DNA of 35,198 bases from an uncultured Cetobacterium sp. (GCF_945952365.1 NZ_CAMFHX010000027.1:1-35198), one strand, 5' to 3'; positions 1 to 8,347 are shown, counted from the stretch's first letter. Translations and numbers: made by a program. Notes: generated from the sequence alone by a model not told the origin.

Positions 1-54
1 GGCAGAGCCGTCAGATTTACAGTCTGATCCCTTTGGCCGCTCGGGAACCTCACC
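1..54 (-). tRNA. tRNA-Tyr (GTA), 3' part cut by window edge
   Basis: Read on the minus strand, the gene starts with GGTGAGGTTCCCGAGC, has a D-loop ending GGCC and an anticodon loop CTGTAAA, giving anticodon GTA (plus-strand 18-20). The start of a long variable arm follows. The T-arm and 3' end lie outside the window. It sits directly downstream of tRNA-Leu and is probably co-transcribed with it. Confidence 0.9.
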
Positions 55-62
55 ACATATAT

Positions 63-150
63 TGGTGCCTGGGGCCGGAATCGAACCGGCACGCTATCAG
101 ATAGCTCGGGATTTTAAGTCCCGTGCGTCTACCTATTCCGCCACCCAGGC
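63..150 (-). tRNA. tRNA-Leu (TAA)
   Basis: The minus strand folds as a class II tRNA. Acceptor arms are GCCTGGG (144-150) and its partner at 67-73, the T-loop is TTCGATT, there is a long variable arm, and the anticodon loop CTTAAAA gives anticodon TAA (114-116). CCA is encoded at 63-65. The Tyr gene follows 8 bases downstream. Confidence 0.95.
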
Positions 151-176
151 TGATCGCTTTCGCTCTCAACAAGATA

Positions 177-205
177 ATAATACCACAATTTAAACTTTAT
201 GTCAA
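177..205 (-). promoter_or_regulatory. Promoter of the tRNA-Leu/tRNA-Tyr unit
   Basis: On the minus strand, TTGACA (200-205) and TATTAT (177-182) are separated by exactly 17 bases. Transcription should begin near 170, about 20 bases before tRNA-Leu. This is close to the sigma-70 consensus, as expected for a stable-RNA promoter. Confidence 0.8.
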
Positions 206-237
206 CAAGTTTTTTTTATTTTTAAAAAATGTCTTTA

Positions 238-266
238 TTGATTTTTATAAAGTTTAATGCTACTAT
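238..266 (+). promoter_or_regulatory. Promoter of the threonine/serine exporter pair
   Basis: TTGATT (238-243) and TACTAT (261-266) are 17 bases apart, about 40 bases before the first exporter gene. The boxes are moderate matches to sigma-70. Confidence 0.5.
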
Positions 267-305
267 TAGATATGTTTTAAATTTTTAGAATTTATAGGAG
301 AGTTT

Positions 306-1079
306 ATGCTAAAAAAACAACTTGTTTCAGAACATCACGTTCTTCAACTAGCAACTTTCGCCGGCAAAATAGTACTAACTAGTGGCGGAGAAGTTTATAG
401 AGTTGAAGATATTATTTCTCGTATTGGACAACATTTCAATTTAAAAATTGATTGCTTCGCTACTTTAACTTGTATAATTGTTTCTGGTAAAAATGTCAAC
501 GGAGAAATTGTTTCGTTAGTAGAAAGAATCAATTCTAGATCTTCTAATTTAGATAAAATTCATCAAGTGCACAAAATTATAAAAGAAATTGATTCATATT
601 CATTTTCTGAGTTAAAAAAATCTTTAGAAGAGATTGATAAGATTAGAGCATATGGATTTGGAATGAATTTAGTTGCTTCAGCCTTAGGGGCTGCTAGCTT
701 TGTTGTCTCTTTCAAAGGGGGGGCAAATGATTTTGCTGCTGCCTTTGTTTCTGGAGCCGGTGTAGCTTTATTTTCATATATTGTTTCAGGATTACAATTA
801 AATAGTTTTTTTATAAATCTAATTTCTGGAGCTATCTGTGCTTTAGTTTCAAATCTTTTTTATATAAATGGAATTATACCTAGTCCATCAATCAGTATTA
901 TTTCATCTTTAATGCTTCTTGTTCCAGGAGTTGCTTTCATAAACTCTATTAGAGATATTATAGCAGGAGATTTAATCTCTGGTACATCTAGAGCTACAGA
1001 AGTTCTAATGACTGGAGGAGCCATCGCTATTGGAGCTGGACTTGTTACTAAACTGTTTTTTAATTTTGGGGGGTTTTAA
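306..1079 (+). CDS. ThrE-type threonine/serine exporter, larger subunit (YjjP-like)
   Basis: Inner-membrane protein of the threonine/serine exporter family (ThrE_1, as in YjjP). In enterobacteria, YjjP with YjjB exports dicarboxylates such as succinate, so the substrate here is open. Residues 1 to about 115 are soluble and hold the family segment around LTSGGEVYRVEDII (residues 25-38). From about residue 120 on there are several Gly/Ala-rich membrane segments. The start follows AGGAG in TATAGGAGAG. The stop overlaps the next start in a TAATG, which suggests coupled translation and a two-part exporter. At 257 residues it is normal for the family. The family call is firm; the transported compound is inference. 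Confidence 0.85.
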   Translation: MLKKQLVSEHHVLQLATFAGKIVLTSGGEVYRVEDIISRIGQHFNLKIDCFATLTCIIVSGKNVNGEIVSLVERINSRSSNLDKIHQVHKIIKEIDSYSFSELKKSLEEIDKIRAYGFGMNLVASALGAASFVVSFKGGANDFAAAFVSGAGVALFSYIVSGLQLNSFFINLISGAICALVSNLFYINGIIPSPSISIISSLMLLVPGVAFINSIRDIIAGDLISGTSRATEVLMTGGAIAIGAGLVTKLFFNFGGF

Positions 1080-1507
1080 TGTTTCTTATCGAGGTTATTT
1101 TTGCTTTTTTTATTACAGTTAGCTTTGCTATTCTCTTCAATGTTAGAGGAAAATTAATAGTATACTCTGGAATCGGAGGAGCTATCAGCTGGTTTTTCTA
1201 TCTATTTTTCACAGAGAAGGGTTATTCATATTCAACTTGCTATCTTTTAGCTACAGCTATAACAGCCTTTTATTCTGAAGTAATGGCTAAAAAAGTACAA
1301 ACTACGGTTCCTACTTTACTTATAGCTGCACTTATTCCTATGGCACCTGGAGGTGGAGTATATTTTACTATGCTACACCTTATACAAAATAGATATCAAG
1401 AGTTTATGTTAAAAGGAATGGAAACTTCAATAATTGCTGGTTCTATGGCTCTTGGAATTATCTTAGTTACTACATGTTTTAGAATTTTCCACATTACAAA
1501 GAAATAA
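1079..1507 (+). CDS. ThrE-type exporter, small subunit (YjjB-like)
   Basis: A 142-residue, almost wholly hydrophobic protein matching the ThrE_2/YjjB half of the exporter. About four to five membrane helices are visible, with the conserved PMAPGGGVYFTM stretch around residue 90. It shares one base with the upstream gene and probably forms one complex with it. Its last 45 bases overlap the 3' end of the convergent MocR gene, with no terminator visible between them, so transcripts of the two genes should run into each other. Confidence 0.85.
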   Translation: MFLIEVIFAFFITVSFAILFNVRGKLIVYSGIGGAISWFFYLFFTEKGYSYSTCYLLATAITAFYSEVMAKKVQTTVPTLLIAALIPMAPGGGVYFTMLHLIQNRYQEFMLKGMETSIIAGSMALGIILVTTCFRIFHITKK

Positions 1508-2908
1508 TGTCTCTTTTAATATCTCCATACCTAATTTAATCTCTTCTAGGGATGGAGATATAAAACTTAATCTTATTTTACAAACGTCTCTTTTATCTCT
1601 ATAAAAAATTGCCCCAGGTAGAAGTGCAACCCCTCTCTCATTACACTTTTGATACAACTTTTCACCATCTATATTATCTGATAATTTTATCCATATAAAA
1701 AATCCACCCTCTGGTTTATGCATAACTTCTAAATGTTGTATATCTTTTAATAACTCAAGAGTTAATTTTTGCTTTTCTCCAAATTCTTTTCTTAATTCAT
1801 TTAAGTGCTCTGATAATCGATTTTTTACTATAAACTTTTCAAGAATTTTCTGATTCACACCTGAAGTTGTTGTATCTAATCCATATTTTATCAGAAGAAC
1901 TCTTTGAACTAATCTTTCTGGGATTATCATAACTGCTAAGGCAATTCCTGGCATAAGAATTTTCGAATATGTTTTTACATATATAACTCTTTCGCTTCCT
2001 ACTTTATCTAAACTTTTTAAAGATTTAGGCTTTTGATTTGAATAATAAAACTCTGAAAAACTATCGTCCTCTATTATATAAAAATTATATGTTTCTGCTA
2101 ATTTCAAAAGCCTTTTACACTTTTCTAAAGACCACTTTACACCTGTTGGATTTTGAAAATTTATACACTCATATACAAAGTCGATCTTCTCTTTTTTTAA
2201 AATTTCCTCAAGCTCATCTAAATCCCAACCATCACTTTTTATATCTAAAGTTCTTATATTGCACCAACCTTTAAATATATTTAATGCATTAGGATATGTC
2301 GGATCTGATAAAGCTACCGTAGGCTTCACCTCTTTTGAAAAAAGTTTTATCACTATATCTAAAGCTTGTTGTGTTCCCGAAGTTATCTGAATATTTTCCT
2401 TTTTAACAAAGATATCCTCTTTCTCAAACTCTTCTGAAAGAAGCTCTCTTAAACTATCAACACCTTGAATATTCTGGTATTGAAAAATATCAGCTTTATA
2501 TTCAGAAAAAACTTCATCCATAAATTTTCGATAATCATTCAAAGGAAAATATTTAGAACTCGGTGTCCCATTAGAAAAATTTATTCTTGCAACTTTTGGA
2601 TTTTGGCCATATTTAAAGCTTTCTATTAAAGGAATCTCTTTCTCTTCAACTTTAAATACACAAACCTCTTCTACAAAACATCCCTTACCCGAAACTTTTT
2701 TTATCAATCCTTTTTCTTCCAATAAATTATAACTTTGTATTATTGTATTTTGATTTACATCTAATTTCATTGCAACTTGCCTGATTGAAGGAAGTTTCGT
2801 TCCCACAGAAATCTCTCCACTCAGAATTTGTTTTTTCAAACTATCATAAATTTGAATATAGATACATTCTTTTAAAGATTTATCAATATTAATTTTTACT
2901 TTAGACAT
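1463..2908 (-). CDS. MocR-type (GntR wHTH plus aminotransferase-fold) regulator
   Basis: Transcription regulator with an N-terminal GntR winged helix (about residues 8-80, including GEISVGTKLPSIRQVA) fused to a fold-type I PLP aminotransferase domain (about 105-470). PLP-site residues are visible: NPTG at 253-256, the acidic pair at 281-282, and the Schiff-base lysine in TYSK (K316). This is typical of MocR/PdxR/GabR regulators, which sense an amine or vitamer and often control a divergent gene. Here the divergent genes are the two MATE pumps, separated by about 150 bp. The start is an ATG behind AGAGGGG. The 3' end overlaps the exporter gene by 45 bp. At 481 residues the length is normal; the effector is unknown. 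Confidence 0.9.
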   Translation of the reverse strand: MSKVKINIDKSLKECIYIQIYDSLKKQILSGEISVGTKLPSIRQVAMKLDVNQNTIIQSYNLLEEKGLIKKVSGKGCFVEEVCVFKVEEKEIPLIESFKYGQNPKVARINFSNGTPSSKYFPLNDYRKFMDEVFSEYKADIFQYQNIQGVDSLRELLSEEFEKEDIFVKKENIQITSGTQQALDIVIKLFSKEVKPTVALSDPTYPNALNIFKGWCNIRTLDIKSDGWDLDELEEILKKEKIDFVYECINFQNPTGVKWSLEKCKRLLKLAETYNFYIIEDDSFSEFYYSNQKPKSLKSLDKVGSERVIYVKTYSKILMPGIALAVMIIPERLVQRVLLIKYGLDTTTSGVNQKILEKFIVKNRLSEHLNELRKEFGEKQKLTLELLKDIQHLEVMHKPEGGFFIWIKLSDNIDGEKLYQKCNERGVALLPGAIFYRDKRDVCKIRLSFISPSLEEIKLGMEILKETLFLCNVENSKTCSN

Positions 2909-2927
2909 AAAAACCCCTCTAAACTTT

Positions 2928-2942
2928 TATATGTTACATATA
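2928..2942. repeat. Inverted repeat TATATG-TTA-CATATA, possible MocR operator
   Basis: A perfect 6-bp inverted repeat with a 3-base spacer. It sits right at the predicted transcription start of the MocR gene and touches its -10 box (2942-2947). A regulator bound here would block its own transcription. That it binds MocR is inference from position only. Confidence 0.4.
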
Positions 2943-2970
2943 TAATACAACTATTTTTGATAGATTCCAA
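2942..2970 (-). promoter_or_regulatory. Promoter of the MocR gene
   Basis: Minus-strand boxes TTGGAA (2965-2970) and TATTAT (2942-2947) have a 17-base spacer. The predicted start near 2935 falls inside the inverted repeat. Confidence 0.5.
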
Positions 2971-2993
2971 TCACTTATTTATATCAAACAAAA

Positions 2994-3022
2994 TTGATTT
3001 TCTAAATTTTTTAAGCTATAAT
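2994..3022 (+). promoter_or_regulatory. Promoter of the MATE gene pair
   Basis: TTGATT (2994-2999) and a perfect TATAAT (3017-3022) are 17 bases apart, 34 bases before the first MATE gene. The TGGGGG ribosome site follows at about 3045-3050. Confidence 0.7.
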
Positions 3023-3056
3023 TAAGGATAAACTAAATTAAAACTGGGGGAATTCT

Positions 3057-4466
3057 ATGAAAGAAAAACACAAAGAAATGGGCGAGCAACCTATCAGTAA
3101 GTTACTCGTTAAATTTTCTCTACCTGCTATTATTGGAATGTTTGTTAACGCTCTATATAATATAGTAGATAGAATTTATATCGGAAATATTCCTGAAATT
3201 GGACCTTTGGCTATTGCTGGAGTTGGTGTAGTATTTCCTATAATGATTATATCAATTGGATTTTGTCTTTTAATTGGTCTTGGTGGAGCTACAAACATCT
3301 CTATTGCTCTAGGAAAAAAAAGAAAAGATTTAGCTGAAAAATATCTTGGAAATGCAACCTCTCTTGCTGTTATTTTAGGTGTCATCCTAACTGTTATAGT
3401 TATTTTTTCTATGAATTTCTATATTGGTAAGCTTGGGACTAGTCCTGCTACAGAACCATTTGCAAGAGATTATTTGACAATTGTAGCTTTAGGCTTTCCT
3501 TTTTTAATGATTGGATACGCTACAAATGCAGCTGTTAGATCAGATGGTAATCCTAAAATTTCTATGATTACACTACTTTTAGGAGCTATTACCAATATTA
3601 TTTTGGACCCTATCTTCATTTTTGGATTAAATATGGGTGTTAAAGGAGCTGCTTTTGCTACTATCATATCTCAAATTATATCTGCTATATGGACTGTAGG
3701 ATATTTTACATCTAAATACAGTGGTATAAAACTACATCTAAGAAATCTATTTTTAGACTGGAAAAGTGTTAAAGATATTTTCGTTATAGGTGCTGGACCT
3801 TTTGTTCTACAGATAGGTTCTAGTGTTGTTAGTTTTGTTTTAAATAGCTCACTTATGAAGCATGGTGGAGATGTGGCTGTTGGTGCTATGACTATAGTAA
3901 ATGCAGTTAATACATTTATTTTTATGCCAATCTTTGGAATAAATCAAGGTGTTCAACCTATTTTAGGTTTCAACTATGGTGCTAAGCTATACCATAGAGT
4001 TAGAGAGGCTTTCATGCTTGCTGTAAAAGGAGCTGTTACAATCTCTGTTATAGGTTTTCTTGCAATTCAATTTTTATCTAAATACTTTATAGTTATATTT
4101 ACACATAACCCTGAACTTTTAGATGCTGCCTCAAAAGGACTTAGAGTCTTCACTCTGATGTTTCCTTTTATCGGCTTCCAAATTATTGCAGCTATATATT
4201 TCCAAGCTACTGGTAAACCAAAAACTACAATGTTTTTAAGCTTATCAAGACAAGTTCTATTCCTAATACCACTCGTGCTCCTATTTTCTGAGATTTGGGG
4301 AGTTAAAGGTATTTGGATGGCCGTTCCATGTGCCGATATTTTATCGGTTACTGTTACTTTTATTATGACAAAAAGAGAGATGAAAACTCTCAAACTTTTA
4401 GAAAACGAAGAGGATATGAGAAAAAATGCCAATACAAACGAATCAATTAGAGAATCAACCAATTAA
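3057..4466 (+). CDS. MATE-family efflux transporter 1
   Basis: Cation-coupled multidrug/metabolite exporter of the MATE family, in the inner membrane. At 469 residues with about 12 helices it has the family's usual size. The N-terminal segment (LLVKFSLPAIIGMFVNALYNIVDRIYIG, described here in part: P-A-I-I-G-M near residue 25 and a conserved D-R in the first loop) and the repeat in the second half (FGINQGVQPILGFNYGA-type motif near residue 300) are typical of the NorM/DinF-like branch. The last 41 bases overlap the next MATE gene in another frame. The divergent MocR regulator is a candidate controller. Substrate unknown. Confidence 0.9.
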   Translation: MKEKHKEMGEQPISKLLVKFSLPAIIGMFVNALYNIVDRIYIGNIPEIGPLAIAGVGVVFPIMIISIGFCLLIGLGGATNISIALGKKRKDLAEKYLGNATSLAVILGVILTVIVIFSMNFYIGKLGTSPATEPFARDYLTIVALGFPFLMIGYATNAAVRSDGNPKISMITLLLGAITNIILDPIFIFGLNMGVKGAAFATIISQIISAIWTVGYFTSKYSGIKLHLRNLFLDWKSVKDIFVIGAGPFVLQIGSSVVSFVLNSSLMKHGGDVAVGAMTIVNAVNTFIFMPIFGINQGVQPILGFNYGAKLYHRVREAFMLAVKGAVTISVIGFLAIQFLSKYFIVIFTHNPELLDAASKGLRVFTLMFPFIGFQIIAAIYFQATGKPKTTMFLSLSRQVLFLIPLVLLFSEIWGVKGIWMAVPCADILSVTVTFIMTKREMKTLKLLENEEDMRKNANTNESIRESTN

Positions 4467-5766
4467 TAAACTTTTTTACAAATTTGCTATACCTGCATCT
4501 ATCGGAATGCTTGTTAACTCACTTTATGTTGTTGCTGACGGAGTTTTTATTTCAAGAGGAATCGGTAGTATAGGAATCGCAGCTGTAAATATAGGATATC
4601 CTATTATTAACCTTACAGCTGCTTTAAGCTTGATGTTTGGAGCCGGGGGAGCTACACTGATTTCATTAAAAAGTGATAATCAAGAATTTAAAAATAAATG
4701 TTTTACGTATACTATTGTTTTAAACTTAATTTTTTATGTACTAATAGCTTCTTTAGTTTTTATGTTTCCTAATCAGATTATGAAATCTTTAGGAGCTACA
4801 GAGTTACTACTTCCTATGGTTAAAGGGTATATGTATCCATGTATCATAGCAACATTTTTCTTAATGTTATCAATCTCATTAAATGCTATTGTTAGAAATG
4901 ATAACGCTCCTAAAAAAGCTATGAATTCACTTTTCATAGGAGCTATTACAAATATCGTTTTAGATTATGTCTTCATATTTACACTTAAAATGGGAATTGA
5001 AGGTGGAGCTTACGCTACAGCTATTGGACAGATTCTTTCTGCCATTTATCTTTGCCTTCATTTTCCAAATTCAACTTTCAGATTAAAATTTAATCCGAAA
5101 GAGATTGAGTGGAGGCTGATGGGAAAGATTTGTTCTCTTGGACTTTCGTCATTCATTTTAGAATTTGCAGTTATGGTTATAACTGTGTTACTAAATATAA
5201 CTCTTTCTAAATCTGAAGGACAGATTGGAGTTGCTGCATACGGTATTATCTCTTATTCTTTTGTTATTTATAGAATGTTATTCACTGGATTAGCTCAAGG
5301 GATTCAGCCATTAGTTAGCTTCAATTACGGTAGACGTAACTATAGAAGAGTTTTAAAAATATTTAGATACTCTCATAGATTCTGTTTTATTTCAGCAGCT
5401 GTCGCTTTGATTATTGCGAAAATATTCGCTTTAGATGTCGTAAAAATATTTACTACAGAATCAAATCTTTTTGAATATACTGCAAAAGGGCTTTTCCTAT
5501 ACTCAAGTGCTATTATATTTGTCGGTGCTAATTTCATGAATATATCTTATCTTCAATCCATGGATAAAGCCTTACTTGCCAATATAATCTCTGTTTGTAG
5601 AGGCGTGGTCTTCATGGCTATTGGAATAATAATTCTTCCTAAATTTTTAGGAGTTAATGGTATCTGGTTAACACTACCTTTTGCCGATGTTCTTACATTT
5701 ATTTTAACTCTTATAATATTTAAAGTGTTTGGAATAAATAAAAATTTAAAAAAATCTAGTATATAA
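4426..5766 (+). CDS. MATE-family efflux transporter 2
   Basis: Second MATE exporter, 446 residues, with the same family marks as its neighbour (PASIGMLVNSLY near residue 25, GLAQGIQPLVSFNYG near residue 290) but clearly diverged from it. It starts inside the upstream gene, in a different frame (41-bp overlap). No better in-frame start lies downstream before the first helix. The pair is read from one promoter and ends at a strong terminator. The two could be separate pumps with different substrates or could work as a heterodimer; the sequence does not decide. Confidence 0.88.
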   Translation: MPIQTNQLENQPINKLFYKFAIPASIGMLVNSLYVVADGVFISRGIGSIGIAAVNIGYPIINLTAALSLMFGAGGATLISLKSDNQEFKNKCFTYTIVLNLIFYVLIASLVFMFPNQIMKSLGATELLLPMVKGYMYPCIIATFFLMLSISLNAIVRNDNAPKKAMNSLFIGAITNIVLDYVFIFTLKMGIEGGAYATAIGQILSAIYLCLHFPNSTFRLKFNPKEIEWRLMGKICSLGLSSFILEFAVMVITVLLNITLSKSEGQIGVAAYGIISYSFVIYRMLFTGLAQGIQPLVSFNYGRRNYRRVLKIFRYSHRFCFISAAVALIIAKIFALDVVKIFTTESNLFEYTAKGLFLYSSAIIFVGANFMNISYLQSMDKALLANIISVCRGVVFMAIGIIILPKFLGVNGIWLTLPFADVLTFILTLIIFKVFGINKNLKKSSI

Positions 5767-5770
5767 AACA

Positions 5771-5809
5771 AAAAAACCTCAGAGAATTGTATATCCTCTG
5801 AGGTTTTTT
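5771..5809. terminator. Bidirectional terminator
   Basis: AAAACCTCAGAG pairs with CTCTGAGGTTTT around a short AT loop, with an A-run before and a T-run after. It lies between the convergent MATE 2 gene and the flavoprotein gene and serves both. Confidence 0.92.
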
Positions 5810-6448
5810 CTATCTTATAAAGTGTGTATATCTCTTATTCTCTTTTTCAGGTGGTGCAATTTTATCTTTTGTATAATCTACCATCTTCAATAACCAAGCC
5901 ATATTTCTTCCTAGAACTCTCATTATCTGAGTTCCCTCTTCATCTTTTTCAACCTCTCCAGGTTTTAATCCATGTATTACACTCCAATAATTAGTTGTTG
6001 GCATTAGCATCTCTGAATAGTTTATATAGTTATTTAATTGATCAAATGTTGGTACTCCACCAGAACGTCTCACTGCTACAACTGATGCTCCGACTTTATG
6101 TCTAAACATCCCTCCATTAACTGAAGCAACATAAAATGCTCTATCTAAAAATGATTTCATCGTTGCACTCATAGCTGCAAAGTGTACAGGTGATCCCAGT
6201 AAAATTCCGTCTGCTGATTTTATTTTTTGAACCCACTCATTCACATAGTTATCAGCTTCTAAAACACACTTCTCATCTCTATTTCTAGCACACCCATTGC
6301 ATCCTACGCAACCTCTTATTATTTTATTTCCAACATGAACTATCTCAACTTCCACCCCCTCTTTTTCTAACTCTTCTGCAACCATTTTCAATGCAAAATA
6401 TGTATTTCCTTTTTCTCTTGGACTTCCGTTAAATGCAACTACTTTCAT
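5810..6448 (-). CDS. Iron-sulfur flavoprotein (NADPH-dependent FMN reductase family)
   Basis: Flavodoxin-fold protein of the FMN-reductase family. The FMN phosphate loop GSPREKGNT is at residues 8-16, and GSPVHFAAMSATMKSFLDR follows near residue 85. Between them sits a compact cysteine motif, C47-x2-C50-x2-C53-x7-C61, the signature of archaeal and clostridial iron-sulfur flavoproteins (Isf), which bind a [4Fe-4S] cluster next to FMN and pass electrons, often to oxygen or peroxide. The chosen start is the ATG at 6448, five bases after GGAGG; the TTG just before it is less likely. A role in oxidative stress defence is inferred from the family. It is single, and divergent from coaBC. Confidence 0.85.
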   Translation of the reverse strand: MKVVAFNGSPREKGNTYFALKMVAEELEKEGVEVEIVHVGNKIIRGCVGCNGCARNRDEKCVLEADNYVNEWVQKIKSADGILLGSPVHFAAMSATMKSFLDRAFYVASVNGGMFRHKVGASVVAVRRSGGVPTFDQLNNYINYSEMLMPTTNYWSVIHGLKPGEVEKDEEGTQIMRVLGRNMAWLLKMVDYTKDKIAPPEKENKRYTHFIR

Positions 6449-6567
6449 CAACGCCTCCTTTTTTAATTATAATCTTAATTATATAACAAATTCTATTTTT
6501 TTTCATCTTAAAATAGTATAATAGATAATAATTATTATAATTTTTTTATCTTAGGAGGACAAAATTT

Positions 6568-7749
6568 ATGAAAAATATCTTAATTGGTGTAACAGGCGGT
6601 ATTGCTGCCTATAAATCAGCTAATATAATATCTATTTTAAGAAAAAAAGGATATAACGTTAAAGTTATAATGACTGAGAGCGCAACAAATATAATAACTC
6701 CACAGACTTTAGAAACACTTTCTAGAAATAGAGTTGTCACTGATATGTGGGAAAGAAACCACCAAATTGAAGTTGAACATATATCTTTAGCAGATTGGGC
6801 AGATGTATTTTTAATAGCCCCAGCTACATATAATATAGTAGGAAAAGTTGCCAATGGAATTGCAGATGATATGCTTTCAACTGTAATATCAGCTTGTAAA
6901 AAGCCAGTTTATTTTGCTTTAGCTATGAATGTTAATATGTATGAAAATCCTATTTTAAAGTCTAATATAAAAAAATTGGAGAACTTAGGATATAAATTCA
7001 TAGAATCAGATGAAGGTTTCTTAGCTTGTAATGTAAATGCAAAGGGAAGATTAAAAAATGAAGCTGAAATTGTTGAAATAATAGAAAAAGAGGTTTTAGC
7101 TCCACTACCAAAACTATTAAAAGGAAAAAAAGTTATTATCACAGCTGGAAGAACAGAGGAAGCTTTAGATCCTATTAGATACTTCTCAAATAGATCAAGT
7201 GGACAGATGGGATACTCTTTAGCTAAAGTTGCTGTAGACTTAGGCGCTGATGTTACTTTAGTTTCTGGACCAACAAATCTTGAAATACCTCATGGACTAA
7301 AAGAGTTTGTTAGAGTTAGAAGTGCTGTAAATATGTTTGATGCTGTTATGGAAAGATTCGATAAGCAGGATATAGGTATTGCCTGTGCTGCTGTTGCTGA
7401 TTATAGACCAAAAGATTACTCAGAGCAAAAAATAAAAAAAGCTGATGGAGAGTTGACTGTTGTTTTAGAAAGAAATCCAGATATCCTTTTCAATATGGGG
7501 CAAAAAAAGAAAAAACAAATCCTTGTTGGTTTCGCAGCAGAAACAGAAAACATAGTTGAAAATGCAAATAAAAAACTAATTAAAAAAAATCTAGATTTCA
7601 TTGTTGCTAACAACGCAGAAAATATGCAAAAATCTACAAACAGCATACAAATCATTAAAAAAAGTGGAGAAAATATAATTTTTGAAGAGCAACCAAAATC
7701 AGAGATTGCAAAACACATTCTAAATGAAATTATCAAAGAACTTAACTAA
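6568..7749 (+). CDS. coaBC: Bifunctional phosphopantothenoylcysteine decarboxylase / phosphopantothenate-cysteine ligase
   Basis: Two steps of coenzyme A synthesis in one cytoplasmic protein: ligation of cysteine to 4'-phosphopantothenate (C-terminal CoaB) and decarboxylation of the product (N-terminal CoaC, FMN-dependent). CoaC marks are GVTGGIAAYK (7-16), the catalytic His in VEHISLAD (H71), AMNVNMY (119-125) and the substrate lid with Cys in FLACNVNAKGRL (C154). CoaB marks are ITAGRTEEALDPIRYFSNRSSG (in parts: AGR-TEE near 190) and AAVADYRP. At 393 residues it is the normal length. A consensus AGGAGG site precedes the ATG. No terminator is visible; the transposase relic follows at once. 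Confidence 0.96.
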   Translation: MKNILIGVTGGIAAYKSANIISILRKKGYNVKVIMTESATNIITPQTLETLSRNRVVTDMWERNHQIEVEHISLADWADVFLIAPATYNIVGKVANGIADDMLSTVISACKKPVYFALAMNVNMYENPILKSNIKKLENLGYKFIESDEGFLACNVNAKGRLKNEAEIVEIIEKEVLAPLPKLLKGKKVIITAGRTEEALDPIRYFSNRSSGQMGYSLAKVAVDLGADVTLVSGPTNLEIPHGLKEFVRVRSAVNMFDAVMERFDKQDIGIACAAVADYRPKDYSEQKIKKADGELTVVLERNPDILFNMGQKKKKQILVGFAAETENIVENANKKLIKKNLDFIVANNAENMQKSTNSIQIIKKSGENIIFEEQPKSEIAKHILNEIIKELN

Positions 7750-7759
7750 TCAAAATAAG

Positions 7760-8337
7760 TTGGTTTCTTGGATTTGATATACGCGATAAAAATAATTTCA
7801 TTTTAGATTTTGCTGTTGATGCAGAATATAAAATTCCTGCAATTGCTAAGTTTAATAATAGATAATAATAAGATTCCAGTTATGCCGTATAAACGTCCAA
7901 TGACTAAAAAAGGATTTTTTTTTAAATATGATTATGTTCATGATATATATTATGATTGCTGTATTTGTTTTAAATTATTCAACAACTACTAGAGAAGGGT
8001 ATAAGCAATATAAGAGTGATGCTAAAGTTTGTAAGAAATGTAATTTAATAGAATATTGTACTCATAGTAAAAATACAACAAAGATAGTTATAAGACATGT
8101 TTGGGAAGATTATATAGACTTAGTTGAAGATATACTAATTATAGAGGGCTAGCGAAAGTGACAATGGAGCTAACTCTCAAATTTGTATGCATGAATTAAA
8201 AAAATTATCAACTTGGAAGTGGAAGAATGAAAACTCTTCACACTTTTCTTTATTTTTTGAAGAAAAAATAGAAAAATACATAAAAAAAGCTTGCGACCAA
8301 GATACCTTGGTCAACAAGCTGAACACTAGGATTAAAA
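7760..8337 (+). pseudogene. Decayed IS1182-family transposase, C-terminal part only
   Basis: Three frames in turn carry pieces of an IS1182-type transposase, in the correct order. First AVDAEYKIPAIAK (about 7812-7850), then NNKIPVMPYKRPMTKKGF with the tyrosine-rich YDYVHDIYYDC (about 7865-7965), then STTTREGYKQYKSDAKVC with the CxxC zinc-like pair and RHVWEDY (about 7980-8115). After more damage comes LKFVCMN / LKKLSTWKWKNE (about 8176-8230), the usual IS1182 tail. The N-terminal half with the first catalytic acidic residues is absent, and at least three frame changes and stops interrupt it. It cannot make an active enzyme. This fills the gap between coaBC and the repressor gene. No intact terminal inverted repeat was found. 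Confidence 0.8.
8282..8320 (-). terminator. Terminator of the LexA/CI-like repressor gene
   Basis: On the minus strand, AGCTTG (8315-8320) pairs with its complement at 8288-8293. Inside it GACCAAG pairs with CTTGGTC (8295-8301 and 8306-8312) around a 4-base loop, and seven T follow. It lies at the end of the transposase relic, so it may derive from the insertion sequence. Confidence 0.8.
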
Positions 8338-8347
8338 TCCTAGTGTT
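8322..8347. repeat. Perfect 11-bp hairpin AACACTAGGAT-TAAA-ATCCTAGTGTT
   Basis: A perfect inverted repeat with a 4-base loop. It overlaps the stop codon of the repressor gene (8340-8342). Only a broken T-run (TTTTCTTCT) follows on the plus strand, so it is at best a weak plus-strand terminator. It may mark the old edge of the insertion sequence. Confidence 0.6.

Noticed and set aside
1..150. An integration site at the tRNA-Leu gene
   Set aside because: No integrase nearby and no second copy of the tRNA 3' end seen in the window.
4067..4462. Open frame of 131 codons on the minus strand inside MATE 1
   Set aside because: It lies wholly under a clear MATE gene on the other strand, has no ribosome site and no recognisable content; it is a shadow frame.
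8322..8347. The CTAGGAT/ATCCTAG hairpin as a third binding site of the pectin regulator
   Set aside because: It shares ATCCTAG with the pectin operator, but it has different spacing and lies at the 3' end of the repressor gene, next to the insertion-sequence relic, with no promoter. Coincidence is more likely.
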